Source: Tissierella praeacuta_A (GTDB lineage: Bacteria; Bacillota; Clostridia; Tissierellales; Tissierellaceae). From it: a stretch of DNA of 64,000 bases. The notes beneath the pieces were generated by a model. It made no database searches, was not told the DNA's origin, and was given only the letters and a program-made list of their open reading frames with translations. The DNA lies in assembly GCF_040396155.1 (NCBI RefSeq), contig NZ_JBEBOY010000001.1, forward strand, positions 62,001 through 126,000. The letters are read 5' to 3'. This document shows, piece after piece, positions 19,058 to 28,405 of the stretch; position 1 is the first letter of the stretch, and every line of letters begins with the position of its first letter. The translations under genes and the position numbers were made by a program.

Positions 19058-19064
19058 ACGTCTT

Positions 19065-22000
19065 TTATTCTAATCTCATTAATAGTTCCCCTGCTTCTAC
19101 GTTTTGACCTTCCTTAACTACTATTGAGCCTATAGTACCAGCTATTGCCGCAGTTATTTGGGTTTCCATTTTCATAGCCTCTATTATTGCAACTATTTGT
19201 TTTTCTTTAACCTTATCACCTGATTTTACTAAAATCTTTGCTACAACTCCTGGAATACTTGCTCCAATCTCTAATTTATTTTCTAAATCCGCCATCTGTT
19301 TAAATGACGTTTCCTTCACTATATTACTTGCCTTATCAAAGACCTTTATTGCCCTTCTACTATCGTTGACTTCAAAATATAATGTCCTATATCCTTCATC
19401 ATCTAATCTTCCTATCTCAAGAAGTTTAATCACTAATATTTTACCTTCTTCAATTTCTACTTCTCCCGTTTCCCCTTCTCTTAGACCATGGAAAAATATA
19501 TCACTGCCCATTCTACTGAAATCTCCATGATCCTCTAAATACTTCAAATAATCTTCATATACTTTAGGATATAATGCATAGGATAATAAATCCTTTTTCT
19601 CTGTAGTTACATTATATTTTTCACTTAGATACTTTTCTATTTTTCCAAAATCCTCAGGTTCTAAAAGTTCTCCTGGTCTACAAGTAATAGGTTGTTTTCC
19701 CTTTAGTACTAATTTTTGAAGCCTTTCAGGAAATCCTCCCATTGGCTGACCCATCATTCCTTGAAAATATGATACTACTGAATCTGGAAATGCCATATCT
19801 TTTCCTTTATCATAGATATTCTCTGGAGTTAAATCATTTTGAACCATAAATATGGCCATATCTCCCACAACCTTAGAAGTAGGTGTTACCTTTACGATAT
19901 TTCCTAGCATTTCATTTACGACTCTATACATTTCCTTTACGTCTTCAAATCTATGACCTAACCCAAAACTTTCAACCTGAGGTTTAAGATTTGAATACTG
20001 TCCTCCTGGGATTTCATATTTATATATCTCAGCTGTTCCTGATTTTAATCCAGATTCAAACTGATTATATATTGGTCTTATGGTACTCCAATAATCAGAA
20101 ATAATCTGTAAATCATCTAAATTTAACCCTGTACTCCTATCTGTATATTCCAGAGCTGCAACTACTGAATTAAGTGCAGGCTGAGATGTTAATCCTGCCA
20201 TACTATTAAATGCAGTATCTACTATATCTACACCAGCATGAGCTGCCATCAAAACTGTAGCTATTCCATTTCCACTAGTATCATGGGTATGGAGATGAAT
20301 TGGAATTTTAATTTCAGATTTTAATGCTCCAATTAACTCATAGGCTGCCTGAGGTTTTAATAAAGAAGACATATCTTTGATCCCCAGTATATGAGCCCCA
20401 GTTTTTTCTATTTCCTTAGCTGTCCTTATATAATAATCTAAATCATATTTAGTCTTTGATTTATCTAAAATATCTCCTGTATAGCAGATACAAGCTTCAG
20501 CTACTTTCCCTACTTTAATGACTTCGTCTATGGCTACTTCCATTCCCTTTAGCCAGTTTAATGAGTCAAATATTCGAAATACATCTATACCTTTTTCAGC
20601 AGATTCTTTTACAAATTCTCTAATAAGATTATCAGGATAATTTCTATATCCTACGGCATTAGCACCTCTTAAAAGCATTTGGAATAATATATTAGGTATC
20701 TTCTTTCTTAAAATTTCTAGTCTTTCCCAAGGGGACTCATTTAAAAATCTATAAGCTACATCAAAAGTTGCCCCTCCCCACATTTCTAATGAGAATAAAT
20801 CCTTTCCTAACACTGAAACCGCTTTAGATATTCTATACATATCAGCAGTTCTCATTCTAGTAGCCATAAGGGATTGATGCGCATCCCTTAATGTAGTATC
20901 TGTAATTAATAGAGATTCACTTTCTTTAATCCATTTAACTAATCCTTCTGGACCCTTTTCATCTAATATTTGTTTCGTTCCATATTGTTCTTTAGGTCTA
21001 GTTATCTTTGGAACCTTTGGAATATCAAAATCCGGCTTATTTCCCTTTGTCTCATTTACTACTTTTTCCCCGATAAAGTTTAAAACCTTAAGTTCAATAT
21101 CTGTTTTTGCAGTAATCTCAAACAAACTTGGATTATAAGTAATAAATCCAGTATCACATTTACCAGCTAAAAAGTTCTCATGATTTAATACATTTATTAG
21201 AAATGGGATGTTAGTCTTTACTCCTCTAATCTTTACTTCTTTCAATGCCCTCTTTACTTTTCTAGCAGCATCTTCAAAGGTCCTAGACCAAGAAGTTACC
21301 TTTACTAACAAGCTGTCATAATAAGGGCTAATATTTGCACCAGTAAATCCACTTCCTCCGTCTAATCTAATGCCAAAACCAGAGCCAGTTCTATATATAT
21401 CAATATTTCCTGTATCTGGAGCAAAATTATTTAATGGATCCTCTGTAGTGACCCTACATTGTATTGCATACCCTCTTGGTTCTATATTTTCCTGACCTTT
21501 AATTCCTATTTCATCAGAGTCAAGGGAATATCCTTCAGTTATTAAAATTTGAGATTGAACTATATCAATTCCAGTAACCATTTCAGATACTGTATGTTCT
21601 ACCTGTATCCTAGGATTTACTTCAATAAAATAGTGATTTCCATGTTTATCTAATAAAAATTCAACAGTTCCCGCATTTACATAATCTACAGCTTTAGCTA
21701 TTTTAACTGCATCATTACATATACTTTGTCTTTGCTCTTCAGTAATAGAAAAAGCAGGAGTATATTCAATGACCTTCTGATGTCTCCTTTGTATAGAACA
21801 GTCCCTCTCAAATAAATGAACTATGTTTCCATATTTATCTCCCAAAATTTGAACCTCTATATGTTTTGGTTTCTCTAGATACTTTTCAATAAATATATCG
21901 TCAATACCAAAGGCTTTTTTAGCTTCATTTTTTGCACTATAATACTCTTTTATTAAATCCTTCTCATCTTTTACTACTCTCATTCCTCTACCACCGCCGC

Positions 22001-22496
22001 CAGCAGCAGCTTTCAATATAATAGGATAACCTGAATACTTAGCAAATTCCATTGCCTCTTCTTCAGAATTCACTGCTTTTTCAATTCCAGGAATAGTAGG
22101 TACTCCTACACTATTTGCTACTTTCTTCGACTTTATCTTATCTCCTAAACTGTTCATCATCTCATAGGTTGGTCCTATAAATTCAATACCTACTTCTTTA
22201 CATTTCCGTGCAAATTCTGGATTTTCAGATAAGAATCCATATCCTGGATGTATAGCATCTACTCCTTTTTTCAATGCTAAATTAATAATCTCATCTATGT
22301 TCAAATAAGCTTCTATAGGTCCTTTATTCCTTCCTATTAAATAGGATTCATCTGCTTTGGTTCTAAATAAAGAATTCTTATCTTCATTAGAATAAACAGC
22401 AACTGTCCTTATTCCAAGTTCATTGCAAGCTCTGAATATTCTTATTGAAATTTCGCCTCTATTGGCAACTAAAACCTTTTTAAACTTCTTCTTCAC
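19065..22496 (-). CDS. pyc: Pyruvate carboxylase
   Basis: A biotin-dependent enzyme making oxaloacetate from pyruvate, bicarbonate and ATP. About 1143 residues, full length. Domains: biotin carboxylase (1-450; VLVANRGEISIRIFRACNEL, the glycine-rich AAAGGGGRGMRVV, IEVNPRIQVEHTVSE), carboxyltransferase (about 530-800; TDTTLRDAHQSLMATRMRT, the metal-site HLHTHDTSGNG, DIVDTAFNSMAGLTSQP), a PC tetramerisation part, and a biotinyl carrier at the C-terminus with AIIEAMKMET (biotinyl Lys about 1109). GTG 22496 is the better start, with GGAGGTG placed before it; ATG 22511 overlaps that SD. It is last in a four-gene operon and supplies oxaloacetate for the Re-citrate synthase. Confidence 0.96.
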   Translation of the reverse strand: MKKKFKKVLVANRGEISIRIFRACNELGIRTVAVYSNEDKNSLFRTKADESYLIGRNKGPIEAYLNIDEIINLALKKGVDAIHPGYGFLSENPEFARKCKEVGIEFIGPTYEMMNSLGDKIKSKKVANSVGVPTIPGIEKAVNSEEEAMEFAKYSGYPIILKAAAGGGGRGMRVVKDEKDLIKEYYSAKNEAKKAFGIDDIFIEKYLEKPKHIEVQILGDKYGNIVHLFERDCSIQRRHQKVIEYTPAFSITEEQRQSICNDAVKIAKAVDYVNAGTVEFLLDKHGNHYFIEVNPRIQVEHTVSEMVTGIDIVQSQILITEGYSLDSDEIGIKGQENIEPRGYAIQCRVTTEDPLNNFAPDTGNIDIYRTGSGFGIRLDGGSGFTGANISPYYDSLLVKVTSWSRTFEDAARKVKRALKEVKIRGVKTNIPFLINVLNHENFLAGKCDTGFITYNPSLFEITAKTDIELKVLNFIGEKVVNETKGNKPDFDIPKVPKITRPKEQYGTKQILDEKGPEGLVKWIKESESLLITDTTLRDAHQSLMATRMRTADMYRISKAVSVLGKDLFSLEMWGGATFDVAYRFLNESPWERLEILRKKIPNILFQMLLRGANAVGYRNYPDNLIREFVKESAEKGIDVFRIFDSLNWLKGMEVAIDEVIKVGKVAEACICYTGDILDKSKTKYDLDYYIRTAKEIEKTGAHILGIKDMSSLLKPQAAYELIGALKSEIKIPIHLHTHDTSGNGIATVLMAAHAGVDIVDTAFNSMAGLTSQPALNSVVAALEYTDRSTGLNLDDLQIISDYWSTIRPIYNQFESGLKSGTAEIYKYEIPGGQYSNLKPQVESFGLGHRFEDVKEMYRVVNEMLGNIVKVTPTSKVVGDMAIFMVQNDLTPENIYDKGKDMAFPDSVVSYFQGMMGQPMGGFPERLQKLVLKGKQPITCRPGELLEPEDFGKIEKYLSEKYNVTTEKKDLLSYALYPKVYEDYLKYLEDHGDFSRMGSDIFFHGLREGETGEVEIEEGKILVIKLLEIGRLDDEGYRTLYFEVNDSRRAIKVFDKASNIVKETSFKQMADLENKLEIGASIPGVVAKILVKSGDKVKEKQIVAIIEAMKMETQITAAIAGTIGSIVVKEGQNVEAGELLMRLE

Positions 22497-22557
22497 TAAT
22501 AACACCTCCATAATTAAATCGGATAGACCTAAAAGTTCCTTACTCTAGGATATTCTC

Positions 22558-23568
22558 CTATATAGATGTCTCCATCCTATTTATAATTTCCTCTGTGAAT
22601 TCTTTTGTTCCTAAGCTTCCCCCTAAATCTATTGTTCTACAATTTTCATCCTTTAATGTATCTATTAAAGCTTTTTCTATTTTATTTGCAGTTTCCAATT
22701 CACCAATATGTTTTATCATCATTATCCCCGATAATATTGCAGAAGTAGGATTTGCAATGTTTTTCCCTGCAATATCTGGTGCTGAACCGTGAACTGGTTC
22801 AAATACTGCAATTTCTTCTCCTATATTTGCACCCGGTGCTAATCCCAAACCTCCAATGAGTCCTGCTGATAAATCTGATAATATATCACCATATAAATTA
22901 GGTGCAACGATTATATCATAGTCCTGAGGAAATTGTACAAGTTTCATGCACATAGCATCTATTATAATATCTTCAAATTCAATATCTTTATATTCCTCCG
23001 AAATCTTTCTGCCACATTCTAAAAACAGACCATCAGATAATTTCATAATATTGGCTTTATGAGCTAATGTGACTTTTTTTCTACCTTCTTTCTTTGCCAA
23101 CTCAAAAGCATATCTACAAATTCTTTCACTTGCTTTTCTAGTTATAATCTTTATACTCTCTGCTGCATCTTCACCTATCCTATGTTCTATACCTGCGTAT
23201 AAATCCTCTGTATTTTCCCTTACTATGATGAAATCCACATCTTTATGCAGGCTATCAACACCTTCATAAGATTTTATAGGTCGTATATTGGCAAAGAGAT
23301 TTAATCCTTGTCTCAATCCTACATTAATGCTTCTAAATCCTTTTCCTACAGGAGTAGTTACAGGTCCTTTCAATGCTACTTTATTATTTTCTATACTATT
23401 TATAACATAATCAGGAAGTGGTATTCCATGGCTTTTAATGGCATTTTCTCCTGCTTCTACTATATCCCAATTAATGTCTATTCCCGTCGCTTCAATAACC
23501 TTTATCGCAGAAGATATAACCTCTGGCCCTATGCCATCTCCATGAATTAACGTTATATTATGTCCCAT
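22558..23568 (-). CDS. NAD-dependent isocitrate dehydrogenase
   Basis: 336 residues of the beta-decarboxylating isocitrate/isopropylmalate dehydrogenase family. It shows LIHGDGIGPEV, the TPVGKGFRSINVGLRQGL substrate loop with the Ser/Arg pattern of isocitrate (not isopropylmalate) enzymes, RENTEDLYAGIEH, the catalytic Lys in TLAHKANIMK, the metal-binding NLYGDILSDLSAGLIGG and the nicotinamide loop HGSAPDIAGKNIANP. It converts isocitrate to 2-oxoglutarate. NAD use is inferred from overall similarity to short bacterial NAD-IDHs. Its SD overlaps the end of the aconitase gene (gap 2 bases), so the two are translationally coupled. Homoisocitrate dehydrogenase is the alternative, less likely beside aconitase and citrate synthase. 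Confidence 0.9.
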   Translation of the reverse strand: MGHNITLIHGDGIGPEVISSAIKVIEATGIDINWDIVEAGENAIKSHGIPLPDYVINSIENNKVALKGPVTTPVGKGFRSINVGLRQGLNLFANIRPIKSYEGVDSLHKDVDFIIVRENTEDLYAGIEHRIGEDAAESIKIITRKASERICRYAFELAKKEGRKKVTLAHKANIMKLSDGLFLECGRKISEEYKDIEFEDIIIDAMCMKLVQFPQDYDIIVAPNLYGDILSDLSAGLIGGLGLAPGANIGEEIAVFEPVHGSAPDIAGKNIANPTSAILSGIMMIKHIGELETANKIEKALIDTLKDENCRTIDLGGSLGTKEFTEEIINRMETSI

Positions 23569-23570
23569 AA

Positions 23571-25487
23571 TTATTCTCCTTTCATATTTAAAAGGCCGCC
23601 AGCCTTAAGCATATCTCTTTGCCTTTCAGTTATATCTAAAGATAGATTATATTCTTGATTTTTAGTTTTATTCTTTAGAATAATTTTATTCTCATTAATT
23701 TGATTAGGAATATTTTCAACAACTAACTCATCTAGCATATCTATATCATTAAAATCACCTATATTTTCAAATACTAAAGGAATTATCCCATTATTGATTA
23801 AATTTTGTTTATGAATTCTTGCAAAGGATTTAGCTATAACAATTCTAATACCTAAATATACTGGAACTAAAGCTGCATGCTCTCGACTTGAGCCTTGTCC
23901 ATAATTAAATCCTCCAACTATAATACCTCCACCATTCTCCTTAGCTCTTTTAGGAAATTCTGAATCGCATGGTGTTAAGCAATAATCCGATAGATAAGGA
24001 ATATTGGATCTATATGGTAAAAGTTTAGCATTAGAAGGCATTATATGGTCAGTAGTTATATCATCTCCAACTTTTATAAGAACCTTCCCACTAATTTCTT
24101 CACCTAATGGTTTAGATTTTGGGAATGGCTTAATATTTGGTCCCCGAACAATCTCTATACCTTCTCCATCTTTAGCTGGGCTAACTATTAGATTATCATT
24201 TATTAAAAATTTTTCAGGCATAGATACATTAATATCATTCATATATTCAATTGGATTAGTAATATATCCTGTTAAAGCTGATACTGCAGCTACTTCTGGA
24301 CTCACTAAATACACATTAGCCGAAGGAGTTCCGCATCTTCCTTTAAAATTTCTGTTAAAAGTCCTCAAAGATACTCCATTAGTAATTGGAGCCTGTCCCA
24401 TGCCTATGCAAGGACCACATCCAGACTCTAATATTCTAGCTCCAGCCGATATTAATTTAGCAAGACCTCCATTTGCCGCAAGCATATTTAATACCTGTTT
24501 TGATCCTGGAGAAATAACTAAAGACACATCTTCTGCTATGGTTTTTCCATCTAAAATATCAGCTACTTTCATTAAATCTATATAGGATGAATTAGTACAG
24601 CTGCCTATAGCTACTTGATTAACTTTAATATCTTTTAAAAGAGATACCTTAACTACATTATCAGGACTATGCGGGCAAGCTGCCATTGGTTCCAATTCAT
24701 CAAGATTAATTATTATTTCTTCATCATAAATAGCACCATTATCAGCAACTATATTCCTATATTCTTTTTCTCTTCCTTGAAGTTTTAAAAACTCATAAGT
24801 TACTTCATCAGAAGGGAATATGGAAGTTGTAGCACCTAACTCTGCCCCCATATTAGCAATAGTTGCTCTTTCAGGTATGGATAAAGCTTTTAACCCTTTA
24901 CCTGTATATTCAAATATCTTATTTAATCCACCAGTAACTTTATATCTTTTCAAAACCTCAAGGATAATATCCTTAGCAGATACACCCGGATTTAATTTTC
25001 CTGTCAACTCAACTTTAACAATATATGGCATAGTTATAAAATACTCTCCACCTGCCATTGCTACAGCCACATCTAAACCTCCAGCACCTATAGCTATCAT
25101 TCCTAACCCTCCACAAGTAGGTGTATGGCTATCTGATCCTAAAAGAGTTTCTCCTGGCACTCCAAATCTTTCTAAATGCACTTGATGACATATTCCATTT
25201 CCCGGTTTGGAAAAATATATTCCATATTTCTTCGCTACAGTTTGTATATATAGATGGTCATCTGCATTTTCAGATCCTGCTTGAAGCATATTATGATCAA
25301 TATATGCTACTGATTTCTTTGTCCTTACCTTATCTACTCCAATGGCTTCAAATTGTAAATAAGCCATGGTTCCAGTGGAGTCTTGAGTAAGAGTTTGATC
25401 TATTTTTAATCCTATTTCAGTCCCTCTTGTTAACTCTCCTGTAACTAGATGGTCCTTTATTATTTTTTCTGCAACAGTTAAATTCAT
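23571..25487 (-). CDS. Aconitate hydratase
   Basis: A [4Fe-4S] enzyme interconverting citrate and isocitrate, about 638 residues, the short clostridial type. Cluster cysteines are in AIGSCTNSSYIDL and ESGCGPCIGMG; other family signatures are LGSDSHTPTCGGLGMIAIG near the N-terminus and the swivel-domain GGFNYGQGSSREHAALVPVY. I place the start at ATG 25487, preceded by GGAGGC; a TTG five codons upstream overlaps the SD. It is the second gene of the operon, seven bases or so behind the citrate synthase gene. Confidence 0.94.
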   Translation of the reverse strand: MNLTVAEKIIKDHLVTGELTRGTEIGLKIDQTLTQDSTGTMAYLQFEAIGVDKVRTKKSVAYIDHNMLQAGSENADDHLYIQTVAKKYGIYFSKPGNGICHQVHLERFGVPGETLLGSDSHTPTCGGLGMIAIGAGGLDVAVAMAGGEYFITMPYIVKVELTGKLNPGVSAKDIILEVLKRYKVTGGLNKIFEYTGKGLKALSIPERATIANMGAELGATTSIFPSDEVTYEFLKLQGREKEYRNIVADNGAIYDEEIIINLDELEPMAACPHSPDNVVKVSLLKDIKVNQVAIGSCTNSSYIDLMKVADILDGKTIAEDVSLVISPGSKQVLNMLAANGGLAKLISAGARILESGCGPCIGMGQAPITNGVSLRTFNRNFKGRCGTPSANVYLVSPEVAAVSALTGYITNPIEYMNDINVSMPEKFLINDNLIVSPAKDGEGIEIVRGPNIKPFPKSKPLGEEISGKVLIKVGDDITTDHIMPSNAKLLPYRSNIPYLSDYCLTPCDSEFPKRAKENGGGIIVGGFNYGQGSSREHAALVPVYLGIRIVIAKSFARIHKQNLINNGIIPLVFENIGDFNDIDMLDELVVENIPNQINENKIILKNKTKNQEYNLSLDITERQRDMLKAGGLLNMKGE

Positions 25488-25509
25488 TTTTTTTGCCTCC
25501 AATCAAGAT

Positions 25510-26856
25510 CTAAATTGCCTTTGTTTCTTTGTCCCCTAAGATATTTGGAATAAATCTAAAGATTAATTCCTTAAGTTCATCGTTACTAATATTTGAAGTC
25601 CTTCCATTAGTATATTCTTCATCTATCCATTTTTTAATTGGTAAAATCCTATGATCATTCTTATTAATTTTTTTCATATCAACTAATTTAAAATATCCAT
25701 TAATCCAAGCTGCAATACCTGCTAATCCAGAATAAGAGTTTACTGCAACTATTGGTGGTCTGCCTAAAATCTTTTCCGTATCAAAACTATTATATATTTC
25801 CTTATTTTTTAACATACCATCTGCATGAATTCCAGCTCTAGTAACATTAAACTCACTACCTACAAAAGGTGTACGAGGTGGTATAGCATAGCCTAATTCT
25901 GTTTCAAAATAATCAGCTATATCAGAAATAATTTTAAGGTCCATATTTTTAGCAGTTCCCTTTATTTGTGCATATTCAAATACCATAGCCTCTAAAGGAC
26001 AGTTCCCAGTTCTTTCACCAATCCCAAATAATGTAGAATTCACAGAAGAACCTCCAAATAACCAGGATGTAGTAGAATTTACAACTACAGAATTAAAGTC
26101 ATTGTGTCCATGCCATTCAATAGATGATGAAGGTACTTTACAATAATATCTTAAACCGTGAATAAGAGCAGGTACTGATCTAGGTAATTCTACTCCAACA
26201 TGGGGAATACCAACTCCTAAAGTATCACAAGCCCTTATCTTTACAGGCATTTTATACTTATCAGCTAATTCCATTAAATTCTTAGCTAATGGAGCAACAA
26301 ATCCAAAGAAGTCTGCCCTAGTTATATCTTCAAAGTGACACCTAGGAGTAATTCCATTTTCCAAAGCAGATTCTGCTATAGAAAGATAAGTCTGCATAGC
26401 TTCTCTTCTACTCATATTCAATTTATGGAATATATGATAATCAGAACAAGACATAAGTATACCGGTTTCTTTAATTCCCATGTCTTTTACTAATTTAAAA
26501 TCTTCTTTATTAGCCCTAATCCAAGAAGTAATCTGCGGAAACTTATATCCTCTTTTCATGCACTCTTCTACAGCCTTCCTATCTTTATCAGAGTATAAGA
26601 AAAACTCAGTTTGTCTTATGACTCCTGAGCCATTATCTAATTCATGAAGATAATCATAGATTCTAACCATTTGTTCCACTGTCATAGATGACATGGATTG
26701 TTGTCCGTCTCTAAATGTAGTATCAGTAATCCATATGTCTTCTGGAATATCCATTGGTAATTGGATATTGTTAAATTTTACCTTTGGAATTTCAGAATAA
26801 GGGAACTCCTCCTTGAAAAGATTTGGTCTTAAAGTATCAATACCACTATAATTCAT
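25510..26856 (-). CDS. Re-citrate synthase (homocitrate synthase/LeuA-like)
   Basis: 448 residues of the DRE-TIM metallolyase family (WITDTTFRDGQQSMSSMTVE, the metal site IEWHGHNDFNSVVVNS, TLFGIGERTGNCPLEAM). The sequence follows the clostridial Re-citrate synthases first described in Clostridium kluyveri rather than LeuA or NifV: it lacks the long LeuA regulatory domain. It is encoded directly before aconitase, isocitrate dehydrogenase and pyruvate carboxylase, and no Si-type gltA is present in the window. It would condense oxaloacetate and acetyl-CoA to citrate with re stereochemistry. Homocitrate synthase is the alternative. The start ATG 26856 has GGGAGG. Confidence 0.85.
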   Translation of the reverse strand: MNYSGIDTLRPNLFKEEFPYSEIPKVKFNNIQLPMDIPEDIWITDTTFRDGQQSMSSMTVEQMVRIYDYLHELDNGSGVIRQTEFFLYSDKDRKAVEECMKRGYKFPQITSWIRANKEDFKLVKDMGIKETGILMSCSDYHIFHKLNMSRREAMQTYLSIAESALENGITPRCHFEDITRADFFGFVAPLAKNLMELADKYKMPVKIRACDTLGVGIPHVGVELPRSVPALIHGLRYYCKVPSSSIEWHGHNDFNSVVVNSTTSWLFGGSSVNSTLFGIGERTGNCPLEAMVFEYAQIKGTAKNMDLKIISDIADYFETELGYAIPPRTPFVGSEFNVTRAGIHADGMLKNKEIYNSFDTEKILGRPPIVAVNSYSGLAGIAAWINGYFKLVDMKKINKNDHRILPIKKWIDEEYTNGRTSNISNDELKELIFRFIPNILGDKETKAI

Positions 26857-27291
26857 TATTTTTCCTCCCTATTTAATATTTTTTCAATTCTGCAAGTTTT
26901 TTATTTTATATTTCTTTTGTAAGATTTGGTAATATATTTTGTTTTTTTACTTTTCACTGTATTATTAATTAATTAAATTTTTATGTAGCTTTTTATCATT
27001 TCGCTTTATAGTTCGCATATATACTATTTTTTACAGTAATAAATTTTTGTTTGTTTTTTATTTTTTGCTTTAATCATTAAACAATATTTTAAACAATTCT
27101 AGCATATTTATTTAATAATATCAAGCCTATTTTGCAAGTTTTTATTTTTTTCTTGCATTTTGTTAAATAATATACATCTATTGGAAGTATCTTGTACTAG
27201 GATTAAGTTTTTCTCAGCATAGTAACAATTGCTTATAATATAAAAGTTCTATATACTAAAAGTATGATCAATCATATAAGGGGTGGTAATT
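26857..27291. promoter_or_regulatory. Divergent regulatory region of the citrate operon and an EamA gene
   Basis: 435 very AT-rich bases with no gene. TGCAAG followed by a T-rich run occurs at 26891 and 27133, and its inverse CTTGCA at 27152-27157, making a dyad (27133-27157) with an exact six-base arm. It might be an operator for the citrate operon; no promoter elements are convincing. Confidence 0.35.
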
Positions 27292-28158
27292 ATGAACGTT
27301 AAATCTAAAGGAATATTAGCAGTTATGATTTCAGCAATTGTATTTGGAAGTATGCCTTTAATGGCAAAAATTGTTTTTAGAGAGGGAGGCAATCCAATAA
27401 GTTTAGCTTTTTATAGATTCTTATTGATAATTCCTTTTTTATATTTATTAATAAAAAAGGATAAAAAAGAGAGTTTAAAAATTACTAAAGAAGAATTTAA
27501 AAAAATAGCCTTAGTAGGCATAATGGGATATGGTGCAACAGCATTATTATTATATTTATCCTATAATTATATTCCTTCTGGTATGGCAACAACAATACAT
27601 TTCATATATCCAGTATTTGTCATACTTGGATGTATATTATTTTTTAAAGAAAAGCCAAGTATTGTAAAAATAATTGCAGTTATACTTTGTATATTGGGAG
27701 TTTCAATGTTTTATGATGGTAATGGAGATATTAATCTTATGGGGATATTTCTTTCTTTTGCCTCAAGTATCACCTTTGCATTCTATACTATATATTTGGA
27801 TAAAAGTGGATTAAAAGAAATAAGTACTATAAAATTAACATTTTACTTATGTTCAATAGCCGCAGTTATGATGTTTCTATTTAGCATAGGAACTAAAACA
27901 TTTACTATACATATGAAACCATTAGGATGGTTAATGACATTATGTTTATCTTTATCAGTAGGGTTAGGTGTAAATCTTTTTCAAATTGGAATAAAAATAG
28001 TTGGTCCTGAGAGTACATCTATTCTTAGCACTTTTGAACCTATTACTAGTGTTATTATAGGAATATTAATATTAGATGAAAGTTTTGGAGTAAAAACCTT
28101 TATTGGAATCGGAGCAATACTTGCAGCAGTAATATTAATTTCAATTTTCGACAAATAA
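27292..28158 (+). CDS. EamA/RhaT family (DMT) transporter
   Basis: 288 residues with about ten membrane helices in two EamA repeats (for example FGSMPLMAKIVFREGGNPIS in repeat one and FLSFASSITFAFYTIYLDKS in repeat two). A putative metabolite exporter, substrate unknown, and a distant paralogue of the gene at 18.1-18.9 kb. ATG 27292 is chosen because AAGGGGTGG lies just before it; a GTG nine bases upstream falls inside that SD. It is divergent from the citrate operon and single. Confidence 0.88.
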   Translation: MNVKSKGILAVMISAIVFGSMPLMAKIVFREGGNPISLAFYRFLLIIPFLYLLIKKDKKESLKITKEEFKKIALVGIMGYGATALLLYLSYNYIPSGMATTIHFIYPVFVILGCILFFKEKPSIVKIIAVILCILGVSMFYDGNGDINLMGIFLSFASSITFAFYTIYLDKSGLKEISTIKLTFYLCSIAAVMMFLFSIGTKTFTIHMKPLGWLMTLCLSLSVGLGVNLFQIGIKIVGPESTSILSTFEPITSVIIGILILDESFGVKTFIGIGAILAAVILISIFDK

Positions 28159-28171
28159 TAAGAAATACAGG

Positions 28172-28207
28172 AAGATTTTTGCAAATTCTTCTTGCATCTT
28201 TTTATTA
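28172..28207 (+). terminator. Probable terminator after EamA gene
   Basis: AAGAT-GCAA pairs with TTGCATCTT across a four-base bulge, followed by TTTATTATTT. The stem is weak because of the bulge. Confidence 0.45.
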
Positions 28208-28279
28208 TTTGTAATATAATAATTTTTAAAAATTACTATCATAAAATTACTATCGTAATGCACAAAGGAGGCCTTAATC

Positions 28280-28375
28280 TTGAAAAATCCAGACATTTAC
28301 AAGAGCAATTGGAATTCTATTACAACGCAGCTTGGAAAGAATTCCGAAGACACCAGATATTCCTCAAAATTATAA
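28280..28375 (+). CDS. Candidate 31-residue small protein or leader peptide
   Basis: A very good SD (AAAGGAGG, 28264-28271) stands eight bases before TTG 28280, opening a frame MKNPDIYKSNWNSITTQLGK that ends at TAA 28375, 30 bases before the ABC binding-protein gene. Composition is less AT-biased and more protein-like than the surrounding spacer, and no hairpin separates it from the transporter genes, so it may be the first gene of that operon or a leader. It has no recognisable domain, signal peptide or membrane segment. No function is proposed. Confidence 0.45.
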   Translation: MKNPDIYKSNWNSITTQLGKNSEDTRYSSKL

Positions 28376-28405
28376 TCAAATAATATAATTTTGGGAGGAA
28401 TAAAA

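Noticed and set aside
28192..28383. A longer 63-codon frame overlapping the small ORF upstream of the amino-acid ABC operon
   Set aside because: It begins inside the terminator of the preceding gene, lacks an SD and has an AT-driven composition; the TTG frame with AAAGGAGG is better supported.
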